From assembly GCF_036669915.1 (NCBI RefSeq), contig NC_089321.1, forward strand, positions 8,838,449 to 8,902,448: a stretch of 64,000 bases of DNA, read 5' to 3'. Below, piece by piece: positions 25,181 through 36,332 of the stretch. The notes beneath the pieces are model-generated. The model made no database searches. It saw nothing but the letters and a program-made list of their open reading frames with translations, and was not told the DNA's origin. Position 1 is the stretch's first letter, and every line of letters begins with the position of its first letter. This DNA is from Pocillopora verrucosa. Taxonomy: Eukaryota; Cnidaria; Anthozoa; Scleractinia; Pocilloporidae. The translations under genes were made by a program, and so were the position numbers.

Positions 25181-28100
25181 TCATACAACGTTAGTGTAAC
25201 GCAATTCTATCATTTCGACTACATCGTAAGTTAGAAACACAGATGCTGACTGTAAACTGTCACATGAAGATGAAAACTCATCACGATCTTTCCAATCAAG
25301 TCCACCTATGGAAGAATGAAGAACACTATATTCGGAGTCACCATCGTCTCCATCTTCTTCCGAAATGGCATCTCCTTGGACACTACATTCTTTGCTTTCA
25401 TAAACCATACTAGCCGTTGATTTGCACTTATTAATCTGACGAGCACAAGGAATACTTAAAACGTCGTACTCTTTCAATCGCACTTCCCTTTGGCAAGCAT
25501 CCAAAGTATCTTCCTCATCACTACTGTCACATCTACCAGCTGATTTATCATTTTGAGAATTTAACCAGTCTCTTACACGAATAAAAGGTTCGTCTTTAAC
25601 GATTTCATAGTCTGATAAATCAAACTCCGTTTCGTTATCCCCTTCATAAGGATTGGGGCTGCCCGATTTACCATCAGTGCTCTTACAATTGGCTTCATCA
25701 ATCCTGGGGCAATTCATACCCGAGGGGGCAATCATGAGCTGTCCACCTGGTAATACTGATGCTACATTATGGGTCAGACTAAGTCTTCTGTTCAAAGGGG
25801 TTGACTGTTTCTCGAAGCAAACGGGACAGAAACCCCGAAGTTGTGAATTTGAACGTGATTTGCAGGTGGTTTGACATGTGTATCCTGAGCTCCAGCCATT
25901 TCCCATATGGCCGCTGGAGGCGAAGTGCTGTTGTGAGGCAACCCAGCTGGAAACATCTGAAAGAATACAGAGAAAGTGAGGTTGATTTTACAATATAATC
26001 TAAGTATCTTTTAGAAGGTTTTTGCTTATTATAACTTTTTGGTTAACGGAACCCAAACGGCTGGCAAGAAACCCTAACGTCCCCCCCCCCCCTCTCCTCA
26101 GAACAAAAGAGACCATAGAAGGAATTAAAACTTCATAAATATATGCGAAAACAACGAGAAAGCAGATTACTCTCAAACAACACTGGGATCAAAGCAAACT
26201 TATTAAGCAGAGAGGAATTATCAAAAGGATCTTTTTGAGAGCAGGAATGACGTATTTTTCTATTCATAGCAACCATTTTCTAAGCCTAGTAAATAATGGG
26301 AACTTACCATCCAATATTCCTAGACTTTCTTCATCTGGCTGAACACTACCCGAATAACCGCTGTCCACTGTTGAATGACATGTACATCTTCTGTCTTTGT
26401 ATCGTTGACATGCCCCTGTAGGGTCAATGATGTCGACAAGATCTCTCTTATCTCTTCCGCTGATAAAGTTCTCCATCTCTTTTCTTGTTAAGTTACTTTG
26501 GATAAACAGATGAAATACGGAGTCCGCGAGAATTGGGGTGATTCGCGATAGACTGGAAAACAAAAACCAAAATTCAGGTCAATCTGGTTTATGCGTTCAA
26601 ATTCGAGCAAACATGGTGGGAAAACAAATGCAAAAAACCGGTGCAACCTAATTCATCTCACATTTTCAAATTACTCTTCAACAAGGCTAATGTTTGGCAC
26701 AGAAATCAAATTTTCAAACTGCAAATATATCATAATATGTAACAAGGCCACCTGGTAGTAAATTTGCAAACTTCAAACTAATGAAATTCGCATCACGTTT
26801 CTGCTCTTGTGAAACATATTTACTCAGATATACACTTTTTACACGTATACTTTTAATTTTCAAAATGACGTAAGAGAGGGTTAAAGGTGTGACTACGCCA
26901 AGGCAAAAAACGTTGATCTAGGAAGCGGTTTCCTTCCAGAAGCTTTAAAATACTGATTTTTCATCAAAATATGCAGAAAATACCGTTAGTGAATGCAACA
27001 AAGGAAAAGCTTTTGTTCTGAGTGTACTTTGGACTGTTTTATACAATTGCCTTCTTGTCACAAAAAGGCTCAGGATTAGAGCCATGTTGTTCACGTGCGA
27101 TTCTACTAAGTGACTTGTTTCATCATTCAAGCTGCCATGGAGAATAGTTGGTGCGAAAAGATGGCGAAATCTAAAATAAACTTGATTAGAAATGATATTT
27201 TTGTCCCGTAATTAACTCTAACGTGAGCAAATAGATAAAAGAGGTGTTTTCATTCAACAAGTTGATCTGCTCTCTTGGATATGATCGAATATTTTCCGCA
27301 AAAAAAAGGAGGAACAAAACGAACAAAAAATAATTAAAGGATATGGCTAGATAACGTAGTACCAGGATCCAAGGACCTATTTATATCCAGCTCGGATTCA
27401 GAGATCTCACTCAACTGAGTTGATCACAAAGCTACAAAAAAAAAAATCTATTTTTTTCGTTTGGGATGGCGTGCAAACCCTTTCCGAAATGTCGATTTTT
27501 TTTCTCAGTAACCAGGCTGGAAAATTACAAATGGAAAAATATCCAGCCCTGTCATCGGGAAAAAACTTCAAAAATCGCACCGTGTTATTCTGACGCGGGA
27601 CAGCGCGTGGGTTGGTCAGTTTCGAGCATTTATTTACATGAGGAACAGGACAGGGCAGGTCGGGTTAGTGATGGCAAAAGATGGACTGGATCTTACCTGG
27701 CCAAAGCCTCCTGTAGACCACTTCGACGTTCCTCTAAAAATCCTTTGCTAAATCGACCAAAGACTTTTCTCCTCGTTGGCAACGGAGGTAGTTTCCTGAA
27801 AGTAACCAAGGCATAAATCGATCTTCAATAAATCATGTATGAAACGGTACGTGGTTAAGTACATCTCAGCCACCGCCTCTAAAAATAAAGCTAAACGAAT
27901 GGTCCAGCTCATTGAGCGTGTACCTTATAGGAAGCAAGCATTGAAGGCTGAATGGTTCTTGAATGAAATTGATTTAAATGGACGGCCGTTTACAGTATGC
28001 AAATTTATTTTGATCCATGAAACAAAGGAGGGAAGGTGTCTTGGCAACCAGACAAGTCGCTATCAAGCTGATGCAATCTCCGCGGTTTGGACGCTAAATT

Positions 28101-30206
28101 CTTATTTCCTACAGGAACTTGTTAATATTTCGGCCAACAATTCTAAAACCAGTAGGAGCGACTTAACGCACAACGCCAGCGAGTTCTATTTGTTGCTCCA
28201 TTTGAGTGCTCATACAAAACTTTGAGGCATGAGTGCTACTTAATGACAATAATGAAAACAATCAATGACTTTTAAATGCATGGTTGTAAAGGTTTCTAAC
28301 TTACAGTGTCAGTGAGGTATGTCTTGATAAATGTTTCCATAACCAAATAAACTCCGAGAAACGTCTTCTAACTTGAGTATTTTGCTTAGCAAAGATCATA
28401 CTGTTGGTCTGTGAATGAGTAGGTAAGTTACTACAGATCAATTATTTTTAATGTATATTCACTATTTTCGGGTCCAACCTAATCACAAGTATTCAGAAAA
28501 ACACGCCCGAACATTCAAAGCAAATTAAAGAGGCACAAGAAGGGTGGGGGAAGGGAGTTCTTGATCAAACTCTCTAACTTTTCCTCTTCTCTCCTGATCA
28601 TGCCCTTCCCCTCTGCTATCATTATAATATTTTCAAAACACTTTAAACAGGTAACGAGGAAAAACAATATGATGTTTTCATGTTTTCACTATCTCTTTGT
28701 ATACTAAGTTGGTTTGAAAACTTTGCTTGAAATTTTTAAGTAGAGTTGAGATCGAATCTTGATTTATTCCTTGCTAAAATAAGGAAGATTTCGTGATCAG
28801 TTCGTTTCATAAAGGTCGACTTATTCGGCTGCTCCCCACCCACGCCCACACGGATATGTGCCCACCAAAAGCTAAGAACCGGAATTTTACGGTAAGTTTC
28901 CAAAAATAACACTTTCACCCACCAGAACTACGATCTCGAAGTCTGTATAAACAGGCCATCTGCGCAACAAATGGGTTCGAGGATTACGAACATGGATAGA
29001 GATGAACTGAAAAAAAAGAGTGCTGTTAGCGTTATATTGCCTCTAACTGACCGCCACTCCTCCATTTGGCTAACAACCAACTTATAGGATTATAGAAAGG
29101 TCACGTTTTTAAAGCAAAATTTTTTTGTCCAGAGGGGTTCAATGTCCTTTGTTCGCTAGATCGCTCGGTGTGGGTCGATTTGTGCCGCTTCCCGAAAGAC
29201 CGCGGGCTCACCACAAGCAATGTGCTTGTATCGTAGCGAAATCTTTACACTTTTTCACCATTCTGACTTTCTCTCTCTTCGAAATGTTTTCCGTAACGCT
29301 GAAAGAAAGTAAACGCCCTAAATAGAATTAGATCTCTCGTCTCATTAGTAGCATCCCCTGGTTCACGAATGTTAATCTTTGGTATACGATCACGCGTGTG
29401 GGTCCCCTCTGGGTGCCGTCACGTTCTTTTCTTCACAAACGATAAATTTGTACCCAATTTTTTTGCAAACCGTAGTTAGAACATTTATAATAGTCCATAC
29501 GCATGTGCAGTGTATAAATAAATTGAACAAACTGATTTGCTTTGAAAACATCAATTTCTCATGAAGCTTGAGATAGATTAACAGAACAAAGACGTGTCAT
29601 ATCTTGCTCATTAGCGTAATAAAACATTTCTAACAGGGTCTCTGGAATTTGGAAATGACTTGTCTGAAGAGATGAATGAAGGTTTTCTCCTTTCTTGCAA
29701 TTAACTCAGATAAACAATGGATCGGGGATGCAATTTCAGCCCACAGGTGAATAACTTTCCTTCATATTTTATTCAAACCGTGGAATGGGCCTTATAATCG
29801 CTCGTAAACCAATTTTTTTTCTTTTGGTGAGCTCAGCCGCACATAATCGAGATAAGGGATCCATTCAAAGGGGGAGATTTTGATCTCGGGTGTTATACGG
29901 GCTGTTATAATCCACACTGACAAGCAAGTCCTACACGGTTAATATTCCTCAACAGGATGCCTACTCTGGTTAGTTATTGAAGGTTTTTCTATTCTATTGC
30001 GTTTCATTGACAAATGTTCGTGGAGACAGCAAAGTGGCTGTTGGCAAAGTAGCTCCTCACAGATTTTCCGTTTTAAGGCATTTGAACACATTGTGTACCT
30101 TCTTCACGCAGTAATCGAAATACAATTCAGCGTTGAGAAATGAACGGCAAAAGATTTATGCATTGTTTACCTCAAAATCCGCTGCCTGTCCGGCCAAGTT
30201 TGCCAT
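25181..30206 (-). CDS. SNX10/SNX11-like PX-domain sorting nexin, copy B
   Basis: Exons in transcript order: 30171-30206, 28923-29006, 28305-28408, 27697-27795, 26308-26552, 25181-25956. They give 447 codons plus stop. The first four exons correspond one to one with copy A (84 and 104 bases identical in length; 99 versus 96 for exon 4; same phases). PX landmarks: HVRNPRTH, YTDFEIVV, the lipid-binding core QVRRRFSEFIWL, LPTRRKVFGRF, and a helix with VFHLFIQSNL. The tail of about 260 residues is Cys- and Ser-rich in its first part (CHSTVDSGYSGS, FCPVCFEK). It then has PGGQL and a LSDYEIV motif (Y306), both shared with copy A, followed by acidic low-complexity sequence. The tail encoded by copy A exons 6-7 is fused here in one large exon. 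The pair looks like a tandem duplication followed by tail divergence. Confidence 0.87.
26081..26092. repeat. Poly-C run of 12
   Basis: Homopolymer in an intron of SNX copy B. Confidence 0.9.
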
Positions 30207-32374
30207 TGTCGGGCTCTTCTGTGTTCAATTAACCACTCAGCGCAGACTTTTAGTGTAATTTTCTTCTCGTTTGGTGAGGCGGAGAGTTATTAAACCGCTC
30301 TAATACAGTAGATTCTGATATGTATTAAGTCGCGCCGTGGCATGAGCTGGAATCGAACCAGCAGAGACGGAAGTCCACAAGCGACCGTCAATCGCTAGCT
30401 TGCCAGCCACTCGGTTCCTCTCAATTTTCTAAGGTTCTTGATTGCATTGGCAGAATTTTCCTGATCCTCAGAACACGAGAAGAACTTGCGAGATTGCAAC
30501 ATTAGGTTTGTGAAGTGTCGAAAATTATCATATATGTACACCGCTATTATTGTCTGCCAGCGTCACTGGGTGAAGCAGGAACCAATTACCTTTCGGTTTA
30601 CGCAATAAGTTTAATAAGTTATGCAAATGATCAAGCCGTGAAAGCCGCTCTCTCTGAAATGCATATCATTACAATAGGTGGTGTCGACTGCCTTCTTTAA
30701 TTTACTTCATTACCATTTAGAACTCACAACATTCATTAAAGCTCAATCACTCCATTTAAAATCACGATTTAAATTGTTTTGCAACCAAGAAAAATCAGTT
30801 ACTGGGCACTCCCAATAATTTCCTTTCATTTCAGTTATCATCACAACATGAGATAGATTAGAATTGGAATGTAGTGTTTTATTTTAAGCATAAGGAGAGT
30901 GTACCCTTTCACATTTAGAAAACATGAAATCGATACCTCAGGAAGGAACATTCCTGTAAAGAACTGGATCAAACACGCATTTATGTATTTCGGAATTCGA
31001 AGAAATCTAAATTTCTGAGAATACAGTATGGTGTCGATTTATTTCCATCATTTTCTATTTCAGCACGTATCATTTCTATTCTTGAGCCACTTGGTCGAAC
31101 ACGAGCCACTACGGTCACGTTTTAGTGCCATTTGTCAGCCTCAAGAAGAATTTTGTCTTATCCTCTGCCTGCTCTCTTGATTTTCCTCTTGCAAAAGTTC
31201 ATCTCAGCGATATCTTGCTAATTCTCCCTCCCTAGACTGTATCTTCCGCTTCACTAGTGAGGGAAACAACCCTATTCGACATCCTTTGGTTTATAATCAC
31301 GATCATAACCGTTATCATCTACTGTATATAAAATTGGTTGAATAATTTTAGACGGAGAACAAGTTTTGTTGCGCATAAATAAATCTTGCTGACTGATTTT
31401 TTGTTTGTTTGTTTTTTTTTTTAACTAAAGCGCAGATGGCAACTTTTTAACCTTTTAAAATCCAACTGAACCACTAGTAGTCTAAAACGCTTGCCTCTCG
31501 CAAGGGCCGCCATATTTTTACTCGTTCAAATTTCTTTGCAATTCTGTTTTCGCGGAAAACCAAGGCCACTTTTGTCTGTTTTCGTGTCTATCATAACGTC
31601 ACAGCAAATGTTTATGCGAGGTTTAAAATATCTCAGTTGGGTGGGCCTACTGAAAAATGTCGTGTTATTCAAATTTCATTGAGAGTTCATCAAGCAACCA
31701 CGAAATCAAACGTGATATTGTAAAAGCAACATTGTACAATTCTTTACTAATCCCGTTCGCTTCATATAGTTCTTTTTTTTTTCGACCTGTGAACTGAAGG
31801 AAAACACTAACTTGGAAGACTGGTGACTTTTTTCAGGCTGAGTGGATGTGTGTAGAGTAATTCAGGTCACCTTCCTTCGAAGAATAAGCACTGTTTGATC
31901 TGCGCTCTTCATGACATCCTTAAGGTTTTTAGAGAAGCCTGATTGATTTTTACGGATAAAAATTTTTGTCTTGGGGAGTGCATATTTTACCAAGTGTCCA
32001 ATGTCTGGTTGCTAGCGGGTCTAACTTCCGCTTAAACCGGAAATTTGCAATGTTCGTGGAAACGAGGCTATCAAACAGGAAATGGTGCATTGACATTTGA
32101 AAAGTTTAGAGGGAGACAGTTAGATTAATGTCTTACTACAGGGATTGTTGTTATTAAAGAGGCACAAGAGAGCAAGCATGGAGAGTAAAAAGGGAAGAAG
32201 AAGATTGAAGGTGTTCTAAAATAGAATATAATTTTCTCATCTACATACCGTTTACCTCTGGATAGGCTTTTCAACACATGTACAAGCTAAACTTTAGTCG
32301 ATACCTTGAGTATTTGTAGATCTTGTATAGTGATCGTTTCTTGATTAAATTACTGACACCATCAAACATATCAG
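30207..32374. other. Divergent intergenic region between SNX copy B (minus) and shugoshin (plus)
   Basis: Should contain both promoters. A tRNA-like sequence lies at 30337-30420. A CCGCCAT (minus-strand ATGGCGG, YY1-like) occurs near 31507. No coding exon was recognised. An upstream non-coding or N-terminal exon of shugoshin could lie here. Confidence 0.45.
30337..30420 (-). pseudogene. tRNA-like sequence (class II, Ser/Leu-type), probably a pseudogene or SINE head
   Basis: The minus strand has a good B box (GGTTCGATTCC) in a 5-bp T stem (GCTGG/CCAGC), an A-box-like CCGAGTGG, and an anticodon-type stem AGCGA/TCGCT closing a 7-base loop TTGACGG. A longer variable region could form a short GAC/GTC stem. 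The expected acceptor stem does not pair: the 3' side TCATGCC has no complementary 5' strand. A functional tRNA is therefore unlikely. Confidence 0.5.
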
Positions 32375-32452
32375 AAAAGGAGAACGAGTGTGAATCTCGA
32401 AAGACAGAGGACCAACCTCACGGAACAGGACAAAAAACAAGATCAAGAGAAC

Positions 32453-35330
32453 ATGGAAGTGGAACCATCAGTGACAAGTAAGATTAATAGACTTTTTGAT
32501 GCCTTGAGTTCAGATTCATGCTTACTTTACTTTAAAAACATTGTTATATTTTCTTCAGATGTGTCTAAACTGTCCACATATACCACACTTAAAGCAAACA
32601 ACAAAGCCCTGGCGGCAGCTCTTGGTAAAGTCTTGTTGAATTTATTCTTGTCTATGAAACTTGTCAGCTATGAAGAATCAAGCTTAATTTGAGGTTTTCC
32701 TTTATCAGTATTATCAAAGATGTTAAACTTTTTTTTCAGAGGATGCCCAGCAAGAACTTTGCCTTGTTCAGCGTGAAAATGTCCAGCTTAAAAAGAAAAT
32801 CTATAACAGTCATTTAGAATTTGTGGAGAAAACAAAAGTGTTAGAACAACAATTGAATTCCCATGAGAAGATCTCAGAAAATGATTTTGCATCAAAAGCA
32901 GAGGTGTGGTCCATTAAAATTTTGTCTAATCATGTGTTAACTATCAAGAAAGCATAAAACTAGTTCTTTGCTGTAGCTCTTCATTCAAGTTCATAAAGCT
33001 GATATAAGAGCTGTCAAATCCAGATTTTTTAAATTCTGGGAAAAAAGGAACTAGTGTGAATGGAGGGTTTGAAAACCTGAGTTAAAGTTATACTTTTTCT
33101 TGGGACATGTAAGCCCTTTTTGGTTTGAATGGTTAGGGTTCTCATGAAACTGCAGGGTGAACATTTTACAATTCCACAGTATTTCTTCTCATAGCTCACT
33201 AGTTTTACTAGCAACTAACTAGTTAAAGGGGCTCTGAGAATAATTTTTTAAATATTCATATAGATTGCTGCTATTCTTTTAAGACTAAAATGCTTAGAAT
33301 TATTTCTAAAATCTTGCAACTTTATATAGATATGTAGGTATGATCAGACTATTTACATATTAAGGTAACTTGATTGTTTATGGCTGCTCTATTTATTTTA
33401 TGTAGGCTGGAATTAAAGAAGTCCATAATCTCCTGAACCAGACATGTGGCAAGTTTGTTCAAGGTTCAAACTTTTTGTCAGAAGCCCTTCATCTTCTTAG
33501 CTCTCTCCTTGCTCCAGCTGAAGGACACAAGCATGAAACTATTCATGTAGTATCAAACAGTGTGTCTCCTTATATGGACCCTGTCTCAAACTGTGTGTGT
33601 ACCACTCCTCCACCAGATGAACCATCAGCAATGGAGATCACAGATATACAATCAACCATTATTGAGAACAATGAGGTTTTCATGAAAAACTTGGACAGAG
33701 GTAAGTTTGTGGTAAGTTATCTAAGTCTGGTGTGAGAAACAACGCTTGACCACATTCCAGATAATGGAAAAAAATATCAAAAATACCTTCAACAGTTGAA
33801 TGTTTTTTACATCTTTTTGGGGGAGTTTGGAAATCTGGTTTAACACAGTTTTGATGGAAACAGAGAAATAGACTGAATTAATTTGATGTAAGGTCCTAAA
33901 ATATTGAAGATTCTAACTCACACTTACAGTAAGGCTTCCTGACGGGATGAATTGTTGGTGAATTTTAGAGTAAGGTCACTAGCAGATTTAGAAATTTTTA
34001 ATTTCTAGTGTCACTCAAATAATAATATCCTGAAATGTAATTTCTGATTAATATGTATTAATATTCAAATGAAAATAAATTACTTCATTTTAAGGACATG
34101 TTTTGAAAATGCTCTGCCCATTTATTTGGAAAAAGGAATTCTGAGTAACATGGTGGACCAAAATGAAACAAGGAAGGAATCCAGCCAGCCTCAGCCTGCT
34201 AGATGCCACATGAAGAGAAAAAGTACCACAGGTGTCAGTTATGTAGAGCCAGGACTTCGCAGGTATTAAATGTACAACCTTAATGACTCTCTACAATGGG
34301 GGAGTGGTAAAGCCATACTCTAAGGTCCCTTTGGCAATGGAAAGCAAATAACTAAGCGCAGGGAATGTTGGCCTCTTAGGTTATGTAAAAGACATTACTT
34401 CTTCCATGTCTTGTTTCCTATGCATGTGTATGCTTGTTCTTCATGTAATTTTGAACTCTACAGTATGGTCATTTTAAATGATGTCTTTGTCATGTTAGGG
34501 AGTCCTGTAAAAATTTTATCATTCAGAGTCATGTTTGTAGGTTGATTTACCAGGATTTTATTGACAAGACATGGTATGCAGTGTTGAACTGACTTCTGTT
34601 TACAAGAGATGTCTCTTTGAATTTTTCTTTGGTTTTATGTCAACAGCAAATTGCGTAGAGGAGACCCTTTTACTGACAGCAGATTGTTTGGTGATGCAAT
34701 CCAAATAAACACAACACGAAAAAGTAAGTTAGGAAGTTTTTTTGTTCCAACAAGTACTTTGATCTACTATCAAGCATTGCAGCCTAAAAAATAAACCACC
34801 AGAAAATGATGATTAAATCCATCTCATCAAATCTTTTATTTTTTTATGTCCCCGATCTGTTTGGTCAAAGTTAAATTTAAGTTGGTTGAACCAAAATAAA
34901 TCTATATTTTTTGCTTGCACTGTGTTGAATACATCTTTTGACTAGTTTTGCAGCACATTTCAAAGTGAATCAAGTAGCATTTATTTATTTAATTCAGCTA
35001 GAATGTACACATACATTTTAAAGCTTAAAAAAATAAATACATGAAATTGAGACTATCCTATTGGACAAGTAAGGAACATGCTGAGTACACAGATAGTAAG
35101 TGAAGTCTCTTCTTGTAGAAAAGAGAAGTTTGACAAAAGGAACCACGACTCTACCTATCATGGGAAAAACAGTAAGTGCACATGTTAGATTTTCATATTT
35201 GCTTGAGATGAGAATGTTTTATTCTCAGTGAGCTTGTTTGGCTTTAAGTATTTACAAAAATTCTTCTTTTCCTCAGAAAAAACGTGCTCCCTTGGCAAAT
35301 CTAACAAACATCATCGTTGAAGAAATCTGA
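32453..35330 (+). CDS. SGO1: Shugoshin (centromeric cohesin protector)
   Basis: Exons: 32453-32477 (start uncertain), 32559-32624, 32740-32903, 33406-33700, 34232-34262 or a longer exon from about 34095, 34647-34723, 35119-35171, 35277-35330. With the short fifth exon the frame is continuous, giving 254 codons plus stop. The N-terminus matches the shugoshin coiled coil: TNVSKLSTYTTLKANNKALA, then LEDAQQELCLVQRENVQLKK, the region that binds PP2A-B56. The C-terminus has the diagnostic basic SGO motif, VSYVEPGLRSKLRRGDPFTD, which recognises phosphorylated H2A at centromeres. Shugoshin protects cohesin from removal until anaphase. The 34095-34262 frame (with ESSQPQPARCHMKRKS) is probably coding in some form, but its upstream splice partner does not preserve phase. 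Vertebrate-type SGO1 versus SGO2 identity is not implied. The frame is open upstream of 32453 to about 32357 without an ATG. Confidence 0.85.
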
Positions 35331-36332
35331 AAAAATCCCGAGAACTTCCCATGCATGAACTCATTGGAGTCAAAGGAATCTGGCTGGCCATGAAGAAACG
35401 AAAAACAAACAATGTACCCACAACTGAGTTATTACTTTAGAGTATTTATTTACAAGTGGATAAAGTCTTGTACGTAGAGGAGGTTTTTGTTGTGAAATAT
35501 CGACCTTTTAATGTGTTTGTCGATTAAATTTATTTATCTACGAAGTAGTTGTATTTTTCCAAGGAACATCTCTTTTCCTTTTTTTCAACTGTCTGTGAAC
35601 TCTTGCCAAATCAATCATACGATTCTGTAAAAGAAAACCTGGTATTTCTCCAATTTTGAATCAGAGGAGTTTTCAAAGGGTCTGCTGTTTGAAAACGCGC
35701 GAAAAGGAAACGCTTTTCACCATTACTCCAGCAGCACGTACAAGAAATGAGATGGTATGTCCTTCGCCTCGACTCGCCTGCCACAACCAATCTCTTTTCC
35801 AACGTCTGAGAGGGGAATAATTGTTTTATTTAATAACACAACCAAAGAAATGTCTAAGATCTGCGAAAGACCGCACGAAATAGCAATTTATTCCACGAGA
35901 AAGATTTTTTAATACGAACTCGTATAACCTGGCCTGTAAACCAATCAAAGCTCAGGAATTGAAATAAAAAAAATGGTTAATTTTAACAAAGAGATAGCTC
36001 AAATAAGTACATGAGCCACGTTACAAAATACATTACTCGGTTTACACAATATTGCAGCATCGTTCCCAGTGTAGAGAACGACACCCTTAAAGACAGCTTA
36101 GTCCTACTGCTCTCCCTCTTCGATTCCTAACACAAACACAGAAACAAAGACCCTATATTTTATCCACCTCCATTGGTTACAAGGAGACTTTGATCCCCCT
36201 ATCTGTCTTTGCGATCCTTTCTCTGTATGTGAAACATTAAATTAGACGTAAGTAAGAGAGAACATAAGGAAGGGCACTGACAGCTCCTTGAAATCTGAAC
36301 AATTTATGTTCTATTTCTTGGCCTCAGTCTCC
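35331..36332. other. Convergent intergenic region, shugoshin and AOX-L 3' ends
   Basis: Contains an ATTAAA (35523-35528) usable as a shugoshin polyadenylation signal. No gene seen. Confidence 0.5.

Noticed and set aside
27466-27816. 116-codon plus-strand ORF
   Set aside because: It overlaps SNX copy B exon 4 on the opposite strand, which has clear PX-domain coding and splice sites.
30337-30420. Functional tRNA gene (anticodon GAC or Ser-type)
   Set aside because: The acceptor stem cannot pair, and the class II variable arm disagrees with a Val-type anticodon.
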